A stretch of DNA of 33,728 bases, taken from the NCBI GenBank assembly GCA_027061945.1, contig JAMOVR010000216.1, positions 1-33,728 of the forward strand, read 5' to 3'. The stretch is from Candidatus Heimdallarchaeota archaeon (GTDB taxonomy: Archaea > Asgardarchaeota > Heimdallarchaeia > Heimdallarchaeales > JAJRWK01). The notes under the pieces were generated by a model. It was not told the DNA's origin and ran no database searches. It saw nothing but the letters and a program-made list of their open reading frames with translations. This document shows positions 25,532 through 33,728 of the stretch, piece by piece. The translations under genes were made by a program, and so were the position numbers. Positions within the stretch are counted from its first letter, which is position 1; the number at the start of each line of letters is the position of its first letter.

Positions 25532-26221
25532 TTATGGAGGGTTTACAGCACCTATAGTTTCCCCCTCTGCTGAAAGGTTTTTATTGGATAAGTTGTAAAA
25601 GTATTCTTTTGTTTTTTTGTCAAATCCCATTCCATAGATACCAATAATGCCAATTATTATGTTTAAGTATGAAAGAGTTAAAGTAAAGATTATTAAAATA
25701 TAACCAATAATTGAGAGAGCACGGGCCCATGTTTTTTCTTTAACTAACCCATAAAATACTAAGAAATAAAAAATAGTAGTAAACAAATATATGAAAACCA
25801 AGTAAATAAAAATAGTACTACTATAATTATAGTGCCCCAAAGGATTTGTATTAACATTTTGATTGTTACGAATAAGAGTGTATAGGTAATATGAACTAAG
25901 AGTCACAAGCAAAGACAGTAGTCCAGCAATGAAGAACATGATTTTTGAGAATGTTATTGGCCATGGCTTTTTTTGAGAGGTAGATCCAGGATACATTTGC
26001 TGATATTTTATATTATTTTCTACTTGTGGTGAATACGAAGGAGGTGGGGCCATAGAAATTGAACTGGATGGTGCAGATTGAGGTGGCACTTGAGAATTAA
26101 TAGTAGATGGATTAATTTTGCTTTTACTTGGTTCTAAGGTAGGTTCCGGTAATTTTTTACCACAAAATGGGCAAAAAATTGAGTCATCTTCAATTACATT
26201 CCCGCAATATGGACAATGCAT
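25532..26221 (-). CDS. Zinc-ribbon membrane protein
   Basis: A 229-residue protein. The N-terminus is a zinc ribbon with Cys3, Cys6, Cys17 and Cys20 (CPYCG...CPFCGKKL). A flexible Pro/Ser linker follows to about residue 82, then four hydrophobic segments at roughly 90-112, 128-152, 165-182 and 184-200, and a short tail. Proteins with this zinc-ribbon-plus-membrane layout are common in archaea and mostly uncharacterised; the ribbon would face the cytosol. It lies 134 bases upstream of the ABC operon on the same strand, but that operon has its own promoter, so a functional link is only suggestive. Confidence 0.85.
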   Translation of the reverse strand: MHCPYCGNVIEDDSIFCPFCGKKLPEPTLEPSKSKINPSTINSQVPPQSAPSSSISMAPPPSYSPQVENNIKYQQMYPGSTSQKKPWPITFSKIMFFIAGLLSLLVTLSSYYLYTLIRNNQNVNTNPLGHYNYSSTIFIYLVFIYLFTTIFYFLVFYGLVKEKTWARALSIIGYILIIFTLTLSYLNIIIGIIGIYGMGFDKKTKEYFYNLSNKNLSAEGETIGAVNPP

Positions 26222-26269
26222 ATTTAAAAAAGGGAACTTGATATAGATAAGTATTTGTCTATGAACTTC

Positions 26270-26400
26270 AGTGAACTATATCCCTTTCTTTCGCAAGGGG
26301 GCTCCTGCTTCACCGAGAAAACTTGCTCCAAAACCACTTCTTTGTAAAAAAAATAGTTTAGAGTAGGAGTTTTCTTCCCTCCACAGTTGCCAAGAGAATT
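26270..26400 (-). pseudogene. tnpB: TnpB C-terminal/right-end relic
   Basis: The minus strand reads a frame with FYKEVVLEQVFSVKQEP, matching the tail of the TnpB relic at 21016-21365 (TIKEVATGEVLFLKHEAP). The hairpin CCCTT/AAGGG (26282-26300) and the end sequence TAGTTCACT (26278-26270) follow, as in that copy. Upstream of the tail no TnpB sequence can be read with confidence. It lies in the gap between the RNB gene and the zinc-ribbon gene. Confidence 0.6.
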
Positions 26401-26477
26401 AACCTAAACAAAAGAAGAATTAATAGATGTTTTAAAAACAAGCATTCAAAAACAAAAGATCGATCTTTTTAAGAAAG

Positions 26478-29228
26478 TTATACTGGTGTCGCAGTTATTT
26501 TACCATCAATATAATCTGCACCAGTTACTGTTACGAGAATTTTATCGCCTAATTTTAATAATACTTTCGCTGCTTCGCCATACTCATTGATTACTTCTTT
26601 CCAGTTTCTAGGATTGATTTCTTTCATCGCCTTTTTAGGATCAGTTATACCCGCGAACAACATACACTCATATTCATCTATGAATGTTTTTTCATTAGTA
26701 AATACATGCATTGGGATCCTTCCTTCAATGTTCTTTCTCAACATGATAAATATTGCTCCGCTAGTCAAACTTGTGACCATTGCTTTCATTGCTTCTCTTA
26801 AGGAAGGATCTTGTCTAGTTAGGAGGACTATTCCACTAGCAACCACTTCCCTCTCCAACGTTTCTGCATTTATTGACTGATCTGTACAGTGTTGAGAAAT
26901 TTCCTCTAATTCTTCTGCAGTATATAATGGGTTTTCTTTATCATGCTGTTTTCTTAAAATTCCTTTTACTAAGCGATGAATGATTAAGTCAGGATACCTT
27001 CTTATAGGGCTTGTAAAGTGAGTATAAGATATACTACCCAAACCAAAATGACCTATATTTCCAGCGGTGTAAATTGCCCTTCCTAAAACTCTTAATACTA
27101 AAAGAAAAGCAAGTGTTTGTAAGTTTTCATCCTCAATTTCTCTAATTTTAGCTATAACCTCGTTAAATGGTTTAAGCCATTTTTCTCGTTCTTCAGGAGG
27201 CAATTGTGCGATACCAATAGTTATTGGTTGACCAGCAGAAGAAACTTGGTCCTCCTCTTTCGTTTTTTCTTCTTCTTTTTTCTCGTCTTTATTTTTAGAT
27301 TTAATTACTAATCCTCCCCCAAATAGCTCTAGTTTTCCACCGGACTTTAATAATTCTAAGACATTTTCTTCTTCTTTCTCTTCTTCATGTGTTTTCTTTG
27401 GAAGTTCAGGTAATATTATTTCATAGTCTAAGCCAATGGTTGCTGCTTGATGATTAAATTTCTCTACATTCTCTTTATCAGGTAATGGATGACACCTAAA
27501 CATGGTGGGTATTCCAGAATTCTCCAAAAATTCAGATATTGCCTCATTTGCAGCAACCATAAAAGTTTCAATCATTTTTGTTGCAGGTGATGAGTGCTTT
27601 ATTGATAGACCAATATCACCCGTTTGAGGACCAAATTCAAGCCTAGCTTCATGTGTTTCGATATCTAAGCCCTGTCTTTTACTCCAGATTTTTTCTGCAA
27701 ATTCATAAAGACTTTTGAAGGGTTCTACTTCCTTTTCTATTTGTTTATTAACATAATCATAGGATAAATTTGAGTTTACTTCGATTATTGATTCCATTGG
27801 TTCTGATTTTACTAAGTTTCCTTCTTTATCATAGTCCATTTTTACCGTCATTGCCAAACGAACGTGATTTGCTCTTAACGAGCATAAATCATCAGACAAG
27901 CGATGGGGCAACATTGGAAGTACTTTAACAGGAAGATAAACACTTGTCGCTCTTTTATATGCATGCAAATCTAACGAAGAATCTTTTTGTACATATTCTG
28001 AAACATCTGCAATATGTACCCATAAAGTAACGGATCCATCTTCGTGCTTTTCAAAGGAAATTGCATCATCAAAGTCCTTTGCTGTTGGAGGATCTATTGT
28101 ATATGTCTCTAAATGCCTAAGATCCACTCGATTTTTCCATAATTCTGGGTGCTCTGTCGGTTCTAAAAATTTATTCGCAATTCGCTCGATATAATCGGGA
28201 GTTTCCCAACTAAAATCAGGATACATACGTATTTTTCGCTTAGCAATTGCATTTAATGCATCTTCAGGAGTCCAATATTTTGTTGTAAGCAAAAATTCAA
28301 CAAAAGCATTTGCATAGCTCGTGCCTTTAAGGCCAGTCCAGTCCTCTGCTAACCATTGAAGATATCTTGGCAATGAGAACCCTTCTATTGTATGTACATT
28401 TGTATCTGCTAGCCCAATTCCACTCCAAGCATCTTTTTCTACGTTTTCAGCCATCCATTGTTGTACTTTTTTAAGTAGTTCTAAGTCTTTTTCATTTAAA
28501 TCTGCTTCTTCCAATGGGATAGCTACTAATCTCGCTTCTAATTCCCCTTCCTCATTCTCAACTTGTACAGTCTTTAACAGCTTTTTCCTTAAATGGCTTA
28601 ATTGTTCAATCTCTTGCATGATTGCCTTGTATTCTTCGTCATTTAATGGTCTCCACTTAACAGGACTAGAACCTACTTTATCAAAATATCCAACTCCCTG
28701 AGCAGCACTTTCTGAGAGACAGGAATCAATCTCCGCAATTTGTTGCTGTGTTGGCTCAGATACTTTGAACCATTCTTGAGCTAGTTCTCTCGTAGTAAAT
28801 GGGCCGTTTTTTCCTTTAACAGTATCCCACAATTTTCTCTCTGTAAGTTTCTTTTTTAGAACTTCTTTAGTCTGACCTTCAATATTAAATTCTTTTATCC
28901 AGTGTTGAAGTCTAGCTTTTAATTCTTCCATTTTCACTTTTTCTGGGGAAGACAAATCTGCCCGGACATGAAACTTTCTTTTAGTTATTTTATCTGCTTT
29001 TACTTCTTGTTTCCCTTTAATTGTTAATAACTGGACAAAAGCAACCTTTTTTCTTGTATATCGATCTAAAACTATTGCTAAGTTATAGGGAGGATCAATA
29101 CCAAAAGTTCCTGGTTTAAATTCAACTAGGTCTCCAACTTTCACAAAAATATTAAAATTATACTTATCAAAGAGGTTTTCGGAAAAGTCAATTTTGGAAG
29201 AGATTAATATTAAATTAATATTCTGCAT
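26478..29228 (-). CDS. RNB-family 3'-5' exoribonuclease (RNase II/R-like)
   Basis: A 916-residue processive 3'-5' exoribonuclease. The RNB domain runs from about 365 to 770: DPPTAKDFDDA at 379-389 supplies the Mg-binding Asp residues (379, 385, 387, 388), and SYTHFTSPIRRYPDLIIHR at 734-752 closes the active site. N-terminal regions (about 29-90 and 100-340) replace the usual cold-shock part. A Lys/Glu-rich insert at about 612-665 interrupts the RNB domain. The C-terminus is strand-rich and S1-like. The listed ATG overlaps the upstream gene by 14 bases. A GTG at 29144 (residue 29, FVKVGDLVEF) is an alternative start, since the first 28 residues look unlike a domain. The overlap suggests coupled translation with the RING-like protein. 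Confidence 0.93.
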   Translation of the reverse strand: MQNINLILISSKIDFSENLFDKYNFNIFVKVGDLVEFKPGTFGIDPPYNLAIVLDRYTRKKVAFVQLLTIKGKQEVKADKITKRKFHVRADLSSPEKVKMEELKARLQHWIKEFNIEGQTKEVLKKKLTERKLWDTVKGKNGPFTTRELAQEWFKVSEPTQQQIAEIDSCLSESAAQGVGYFDKVGSSPVKWRPLNDEEYKAIMQEIEQLSHLRKKLLKTVQVENEEGELEARLVAIPLEEADLNEKDLELLKKVQQWMAENVEKDAWSGIGLADTNVHTIEGFSLPRYLQWLAEDWTGLKGTSYANAFVEFLLTTKYWTPEDALNAIAKRKIRMYPDFSWETPDYIERIANKFLEPTEHPELWKNRVDLRHLETYTIDPPTAKDFDDAISFEKHEDGSVTLWVHIADVSEYVQKDSSLDLHAYKRATSVYLPVKVLPMLPHRLSDDLCSLRANHVRLAMTVKMDYDKEGNLVKSEPMESIIEVNSNLSYDYVNKQIEKEVEPFKSLYEFAEKIWSKRQGLDIETHEARLEFGPQTGDIGLSIKHSSPATKMIETFMVAANEAISEFLENSGIPTMFRCHPLPDKENVEKFNHQAATIGLDYEIILPELPKKTHEEEKEEENVLELLKSGGKLELFGGGLVIKSKNKDEKKEEEKTKEEDQVSSAGQPITIGIAQLPPEEREKWLKPFNEVIAKIREIEDENLQTLAFLLVLRVLGRAIYTAGNIGHFGLGSISYTHFTSPIRRYPDLIIHRLVKGILRKQHDKENPLYTAEELEEISQHCTDQSINAETLEREVVASGIVLLTRQDPSLREAMKAMVTSLTSGAIFIMLRKNIEGRIPMHVFTNEKTFIDEYECMLFAGITDPKKAMKEINPRNWKEVINEYGEAAKVLLKLGDKILVTVTGADYIDGKITATPV

Positions 29229-29697
29229 ATATTACTTCTTTTGAGCCACAATGTGGGCATCTTCCTGTTAGCCGTACATATGGCTCAAAGTGATCAAGAT
29301 GAAATAGCGCTCCACAGCAAGGAGCGATTACAATCTCATCTTCAGAGGTTAAGACTTCTTGACATACCTCACAAAAATGAAGATATGCCCCACAAACCTC
29401 ACACGTTTCATCTCCATATGTTACAGGATGATGACAGTTTGGACAGGTTGATTGTGACGCCTTAAGGGTTCTGAAGAAGATTTTCATTCCATAAGTACTA
29501 CCCTTTACCCACAACGATAATAGGAGTAATGTATATCCCGAGGACAGCAAAGCAATGAGAATTGCAAATCCCTCCCATTGAGAGAGTTTTCCTTTAACTA
29601 ATAAGAATGCAGATACCACTAATCCCCCAAACGACGTGGTTGAGAAGAAAGCCAAAATAATGGCCCAGACCGAAGAAGACAAGGAGCGATTGAGCAT
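29215..29697 (-). CDS. Membrane-anchored zinc-ribbon and RING-like protein
   Basis: A 160-residue protein. Two membrane segments (about 10-34 and 42-64) are followed by a zinc ribbon (Cys85, Cys88, Cys99, Cys102) and then a RING-like module: Cys109, Cys112, fourteen residues, Cys127 and Cys128, His133, His136, ten residues, Cys147, Cys150. Spacing closely follows RING-H2 fingers, with the fourth ligand (His after Cys-Gly) replaced and the sixth ligand His instead of Cys. The ALFHLDHFEPYVRLTGRCPHC stretch is strongly RING-like. Prokaryotic RING families are known in archaea, some linked to ubiquitin-like systems. E3 ligase activity is only a hypothesis. The gene precedes and overlaps the RNB exonuclease gene. 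A plain double zinc ribbon is the alternative. Confidence 0.88.
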   Translation of the reverse strand: MLNRSLSSSVWAIILAFFSTTSFGGLVVSAFLLVKGKLSQWEGFAILIALLSSGYTLLLLSLWVKGSTYGMKIFFRTLKASQSTCPNCHHPVTYGDETCEVCGAYLHFCEVCQEVLTSEDEIVIAPCCGALFHLDHFEPYVRLTGRCPHCGSKEVIYAEY

Positions 29698-29809
29698 TTA
29701 TATATAATATTGTTTTAGCATTTTTTCAATTTATCCCTTTGGATAACTAAGCTACTTAGCAAAAACTTAATATAGGTTTATGGTTCCGACTAAAATCATT
29801 AAAAAGAAA

Positions 29810-29831
29810 AGTTACTACCGGAGGAGTAACT
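29810..29831 (-). terminator. Hairpin plus U tract, possible terminator of the S9 peptidase gene
   Basis: AGTTACT and AGTAACT flank an eight-base loop. On the minus strand the stem is followed by TTTTCTTTTT. It lies about 130 bases past the stop of the peptidase gene and before the RING-like gene. Confidence 0.4.
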
Positions 29832-29959
29832 ATTTTGTGTTAAAAGAAGCCAAAAACGTAAAAAACGATAAAAATAAAGAATATAAATTTTAAAGAAAAC
29901 ATAGTAAATTCAAAGATATTCAAAATATGTTTAAAAAATAAAAAGATCAGAAAACACCA

Positions 29960-32002
29960 TTATTCTAAATGAGTGTTAAACCATCCAATTATTTTTTCTA
30001 GTCTATCAATAATATGCCTAGGTTCTCCACTACGTGACAATTCGTGACCTTCTCTGGGGTATCGTACTAGTACTACATTTTTACCATGTCTTTTTCCAGC
30101 AAAGAAGAGAGCTTCAGCAGTAGGTATTGGCACTCTAAAATCGTTTTCTGAGTGAAGTATCATTAATGGGCAATTCAAATTCTTAATATGTGTTGAAGGT
30201 GATTCTAACCAATATTTTTCATGTTTTTCCCAAAGAGTTCCTCCATAGTACTTTTCAGCCCATGTTGGAATATCAGTTGTGAAGTAAAAGGTCGGGATGT
30301 CATAAACCCCTCTTTGAGCTACTGCAGCTTTGAATAGATTTTCATCATCATGAGTTACCAACCAAGCTGTTAGATAACCCGCGTAACTACCACCAGTAAC
30401 CACTACTTTGTTTTTATCAAGCTTGTCAGAATAATTATTTAATGCATGTTTTAGAACAGCAATTACATCTGAGCCTGGCCCATGCCCCCAATCCTCATAG
30501 TTTGCACGTTTAAATTGGTTCCCATAGCCCTCACTACCACGGGGATTTGTAAATACAACTGCATACCCGGCATACAAAAGAGTAAAGAATTCATGCCACA
30601 TTGTTTTTTCGTGAGGGGACCACATCACTGCAGGCCCCCCATGCATCTCGAGACATACGGGAGACTTCCCATTTTTATCGGGAGGAAACGCGACCCATGC
30701 TTGAAGATCATATCCTTGATTTTTAACCCAAAACTCTTTTATTTCTGGAATTTTTAAGTCTTTGAGGAACTCATCATTAACATTTGTAACCGAGAAGTTA
30801 TGTTTTTCATTAACCAGCAGTATTTCTCCTGGGCCTCTTGCCCATGAACTAACTTCTAAGACGTATTTGTTATTCTTAGTATCAAATGAATAAATATTAT
30901 ATTCATCTGAAAAAATTGTTTCTTCTTTTTTGTCATGAATATTTATCTTTACAAGCTCAATTTTTCCATGTATCGGTTTTAATGCTAATAAAATATCTTC
31001 GCTTTCCCATAAAAACCCGCCATAAGAATAATCAGTTGTTATTTTTTCTTGACTGTTATCCTCTAAGTCGATGACCCATAAACTATGAGAACTAAGAACA
31101 GGATCATCTGGTTCTGTTGCAATCAACGCAAGTCTTTTTTCGTCTGGAGAAAGCTTGATAGAAGATGGCCAACCACCTAATATTGTTATACTTGTTTCGT
31201 TTCCAGTGGTGATATCAATTTTTATTACCTCGATTTTTACGCTTAGATCGGGATCATAATACAGTTCTTCTTCAAATGGTCTCGTAATAGAATAAATAGT
31301 TTTCCCATCTTTGCTTATCGTTACCGAAGAATAATCTCTTTTTGGTTTTGTTAGTACTATTACTTTCGGTTTATGTTTTGGAATTTCTTCAGAAAATAAT
31401 TTGGGGATAGAAGCATTTAGCAGTACAAGCATTGAGAATTTGTCTTCCACATAATACGTTTCTACACGATATCTTGTTCTATTAATTACTCTAGGATCAT
31501 TTTTTAGTTGCTTTTTCTGTTCTTCTTTCGTTTTCCAAGCAGCGAATTCTACCGGCTCTAATAACGGATCTGGAGGCTGAGGCTTTTTATTGATTTTTTC
31601 TATATCTTCTCCTGATAAAGGAGCAATCAGTATAAAACCATTTTCTTCAGGTAACCATTCATAATCAATAATACCATTTGGTAGGTCTGTAACTTGAATT
31701 GCTTCTCCACCATCAAAAGGAGCTATTACGTGAAGCTGGGGTTTTTTATCTATTGGCCTAATAAAAGCCAGATATTTTCCAGATGGTGACCATTTAGGTA
31801 GCTTGTCCTGTCGCCCATTAGTTAATCTCTTTTTTTTAGTAAGATCGTTTTCACTAACCAACATTATCCATGATTTATATGAATTATTCTGTTTGTCGAC
31901 TTCTTGAATGACGTAAGACAAAAATGGTTGTTTCGGATTAAACTTCGGACTTAACGCGTATCTGATGTTAACTTTGTCTTTTGCCTCAACAATTTTTTTC
32001 AT
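29960..32002 (-). CDS. S9 family prolyl oligopeptidase / acylaminoacyl peptidase
   Basis: A 680-residue serine peptidase. The N-terminal half (about 20-410) is a beta-propeller made of WD-like blades such as LPKWSPSGKYLAFIR and IKLSPDEKRLALIA, which gates access to the active site. The C-terminal alpha/beta-hydrolase domain holds the triad: Ser539 in GGSYAG (537-542), Asp621 in HSENDFRVP and His653 in REGHELS. The oxyanion region is MHGGPAVMWSP. There is no signal peptide, so it acts in the cytosol on short peptides or N-acylated peptides. It is a single gene with its own spacing, about 100 bases from the TPR gene's stop. S9C acylaminoacyl peptidase is the best guess; dipeptidyl peptidase is less likely. 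Confidence 0.95.
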   Translation of the reverse strand: MKKIVEAKDKVNIRYALSPKFNPKQPFLSYVIQEVDKQNNSYKSWIMLVSENDLTKKKRLTNGRQDKLPKWSPSGKYLAFIRPIDKKPQLHVIAPFDGGEAIQVTDLPNGIIDYEWLPEENGFILIAPLSGEDIEKINKKPQPPDPLLEPVEFAAWKTKEEQKKQLKNDPRVINRTRYRVETYYVEDKFSMLVLLNASIPKLFSEEIPKHKPKVIVLTKPKRDYSSVTISKDGKTIYSITRPFEEELYYDPDLSVKIEVIKIDITTGNETSITILGGWPSSIKLSPDEKRLALIATEPDDPVLSSHSLWVIDLEDNSQEKITTDYSYGGFLWESEDILLALKPIHGKIELVKINIHDKKEETIFSDEYNIYSFDTKNNKYVLEVSSWARGPGEILLVNEKHNFSVTNVNDEFLKDLKIPEIKEFWVKNQGYDLQAWVAFPPDKNGKSPVCLEMHGGPAVMWSPHEKTMWHEFFTLLYAGYAVVFTNPRGSEGYGNQFKRANYEDWGHGPGSDVIAVLKHALNNYSDKLDKNKVVVTGGSYAGYLTAWLVTHDDENLFKAAVAQRGVYDIPTFYFTTDIPTWAEKYYGGTLWEKHEKYWLESPSTHIKNLNCPLMILHSENDFRVPIPTAEALFFAGKRHGKNVVLVRYPREGHELSRSGEPRHIIDRLEKIIGWFNTHLE

Positions 32003-32100
32003 AATTTCCCAGAAACATGTTTTGTTTTTGAAGATTTGGTATCAGTTGAAAAAAATAATACTCAAAAAATATTTTGATATTTTCATCATTCAGCTTTATT

Positions 32101-33728
32101 TTATAACATAGAAATTTGATTGAGAAAAGTCTTTACTCTATGAGTATAATTCCTCCCGGGAGGCAACAGATCTTCAAGTATTGTGTCTTTGACAAATAAT
32201 TCTAAAAACGATTCAGTATTAGTTGGTTCAATCTTTTCTAAGTAATGCTTTAATAGTGAAGCAACAAATGGGATATGTCTTCTTTCACCAAGTGAAACGC
32301 CTAATAAGGCAATCTGATATTGTATAAAGTTAGTCGGGCTACTATTATAAAGCTCCATAAATTGGTGTTGAGAAATTTTTTTTCTTGAGAGCAACTCAAA
32401 CAATAAAGGCATTATTTTTTGTAAGGGGGGATTATGAATTTCTTCAGCAATATGAAGATAGTCATTATAGAAATTTTCAACTCCAAATTCTATTTTTTTA
32501 TATATCGCCTGATTTATCGAACGAAGCCACAAAAAGACTAAATAATATCGGTATAAAGGAAATAGTGGATTTTTTAATGAGCGGAATAATTTGATTGTCA
32601 GTTCTTTTATGTTTTCTATTGGGTGCTCTGCTAAAGAAATTACTACTTTTAGATCTTTTAATTCTTGGGACAAGGGAAAACTAGAAACGGAAGGTACTAA
32701 CATTAAAAGGCTTTTTAATTGATCATTATAAGGATATCCACCAAGATACCTAATAATAATATTTACTGCCAATAGCTCAAATAAGCTGTATAAGTGTTCT
32801 AATTTCTTGATCATATCCACTGCCTTTTCCGATGCATTAAATGCATTCTTAAACTCTCCATGAGCTAAATATGCTACTGCCAGTGTGTCCAAAGTAGCAG
32901 CAATGTTTTTTAAATTTTCAGACATTTCTGCAGTGGTATATGCCTGTTTAGCTACTTCTAATGACCCTTTATATTTTCCTGTATAAAAATAAGTAACAGC
33001 TTTGTTGTTTATTACAGTACATACTTCGTCTATAGACCCAATTTTAGAATACTTATCTAAACAAGAATTTATTGATTCTATTGCTTTTTTAGGATCAATA
33101 AAGGAAAGGGGAACAGAAATATTTCTTAGGAGCCATGCTTCTAAGTGTGTTCGTCTTAATTCTTTTGCAATTTTAATTGCTTCATCGAAATATTTTACAG
33201 ATTCTTGGAATTTTGTTAGGTAATAATAAATATTGCCCGCAATTGCGTTTACTTCCAGATTAGCCTCGCTAAATCTCCGTATTTTTCGATTTAATGCTTC
33301 TTTAATTGCTTGTTCTGCTTGATTGACGTTGCCCTGATTTAAGTATAAAAGCGCAAGAATGGCTTTAAAACGCGCAACTTCCTCTTCGTTTTGTTTATCA
33401 ATATACGTAAGACTTTTTTTAAGATAATATTCAGAAGTAACATGATCCTTTTCTCGAGCTTTGATCCAAGCGATCGTTAACAAAGCCCATACTTTTTCTT
33501 CTCTTTTTAATACGCCATTTGTATTATTATCTACTACTTCTGAAAGATATATACTAGCGATCTCATCATTTCCGATTGTATACGCAATTACTCCCATCCA
33601 ATACTTAATCCTTGTTTGTATTTTGAGATCTTCGATTTTGCTTTGATATTCATCTAAAATTATGAGGACAAATCCAGCAACCGGCGTATGAATAAATTGC
33701 TTTACTACAGAATTCATCTCTTCAATTG
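32101..33728 (-). CDS. TPR-repeat protein, possibly continuing past the right edge
   Basis: At least 538 residues of helix pairs. Tetratricopeptide-like units are clear at about 40-75, 85-120 (ARFKAILALLYLNQGNVNQAEQAI), 125-165 (NAIAGNIYYYLTKFQESVKYFDEAI), 195-245 (AVTYFYTGKYKGSLEVAKQAY) and 250-295 (AVAYLAHGEFKNAFNASEKAV). The last about 200 residues are helical without clear repeats. TPR arrays bind partner proteins; no enzymatic domain is seen. An ATG at 33717 gives a start, but the frame stays open (Ile-Glu-Glu before Met) to the window edge, and no ribosome binding site is visible. It may be the C-terminal part of a larger protein, for example a regulator with an N-terminal ATPase or HTH domain. 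Confidence 0.85.
   Translation of the reverse strand, partial: IEEMNSVVKQFIHTPVAGFVLIILDEYQSKIEDLKIQTRIKYWMGVIAYTIGNDEIASIYLSEVVDNNTNGVLKREEKVWALLTIAWIKAREKDHVTSEYYLKKSLTYIDKQNEEEVARFKAILALLYLNQGNVNQAEQAIKEALNRKIRRFSEANLEVNAIAGNIYYYLTKFQESVKYFDEAIKIAKELRRTHLEAWLLRNISVPLSFIDPKKAIESINSCLDKYSKIGSIDEVCTVINNKAVTYFYTGKYKGSLEVAKQAYTTAEMSENLKNIAATLDTLAVAYLAHGEFKNAFNASEKAVDMIKKLEHLYSLFELLAVNIIIRYLGGYPYNDQLKSLLMLVPSVSSFPLSQELKDLKVVISLAEHPIENIKELTIKLFRSLKNPLFPLYRYYLVFLWLRSINQAIYKKIEFGVENFYNDYLHIAEEIHNPPLQKIMPLLFELLSRKKISQHQFMELYNSSPTNFIQYQIALLGVSLGERRHIPFVASLLKHYLEKIEPTNTESFLELFVKDTILEDLLPPGRNYTHRVKTFLNQISML

Noticed and set aside
1-33728. CRISPR array, rRNA or intact transposase
   Set aside because: No regularly spaced direct repeats, no rRNA-like segments and no TnpA or full-length transposase frame were seen on either strand.

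Overview
The window is AT-rich, gene-dense archaeal DNA. Archaeal markers are an A/V-type ATPase subunit D, an STT3/AglB oligosaccharyltransferase, a type II (archaeal) glyceraldehyde-3-phosphate dehydrogenase, AMP phosphorylase beside a ribose-1,5-bisphosphate isomerase, an archaeal-type 2-Cys peroxiredoxin, BRE/TATA-like promoters and GGTGAT/GGAGG ribosome binding sites. An Hsp90/HtpG, a large RNB exoribonuclease and a RING-like zinc protein next to HEAT and TPR proteins would suit an Asgard archaeon, perhaps Heimdallarchaeia-like. That placement is inference; no rRNA or other decisive marker is present.

Left part (1-7700): a truncated ABC ATPase gene; a secreted protein whose signal peptide is out of frame by one base in an A8 tract; a 570-base gap with a NuoB-like fragment and a decayed TnpB end; a HEAT-repeat gene meeting htpG tail to tail with no gap; a peroxiredoxin; then, all on the minus strand, an acidic three-repeat protein, a HIT hydrolase, an unrecognised basic protein and ATP synthase subunit D.

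Middle (7700-17330): STT3 with a perfect inverted repeat abutting its likely promoter; tRNA-Thr(UGU); GAPDH; AMP phosphorylase divergent from ribose-1,5-bisphosphate isomerase; IMP dehydrogenase; and a magnesium transporter split into two adjacent genes. The AMP phosphorylase/isomerase pair turns AMP and phosphate into adenine and ribulose-1,5-bisphosphate. A type III RuBisCO, expected elsewhere in the genome, would make 3-phosphoglycerate from this, which meets GAPDH in central carbon flow.

Right part (17330-33728): a small membrane protein; a 965-residue protein I cannot name; a decayed TnpB; a four-gene ABC-2 operon alternating ATPase and permease twice; a zinc-ribbon membrane protein; another TnpB end; an RNB exoribonuclease overlapping a membrane-anchored RING-like protein; an S9 peptidase; and a TPR protein that may continue past the right edge.

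The least expected content is in the gaps. Four relics of IS200/IS605-type elements, all on the minus strand, keep mainly the 3' end of tnpB and/or its terminal hairpin, the part from which TnpB guide RNA is made in characterised systems. No CRISPR array, rRNA or intact transposase was seen.
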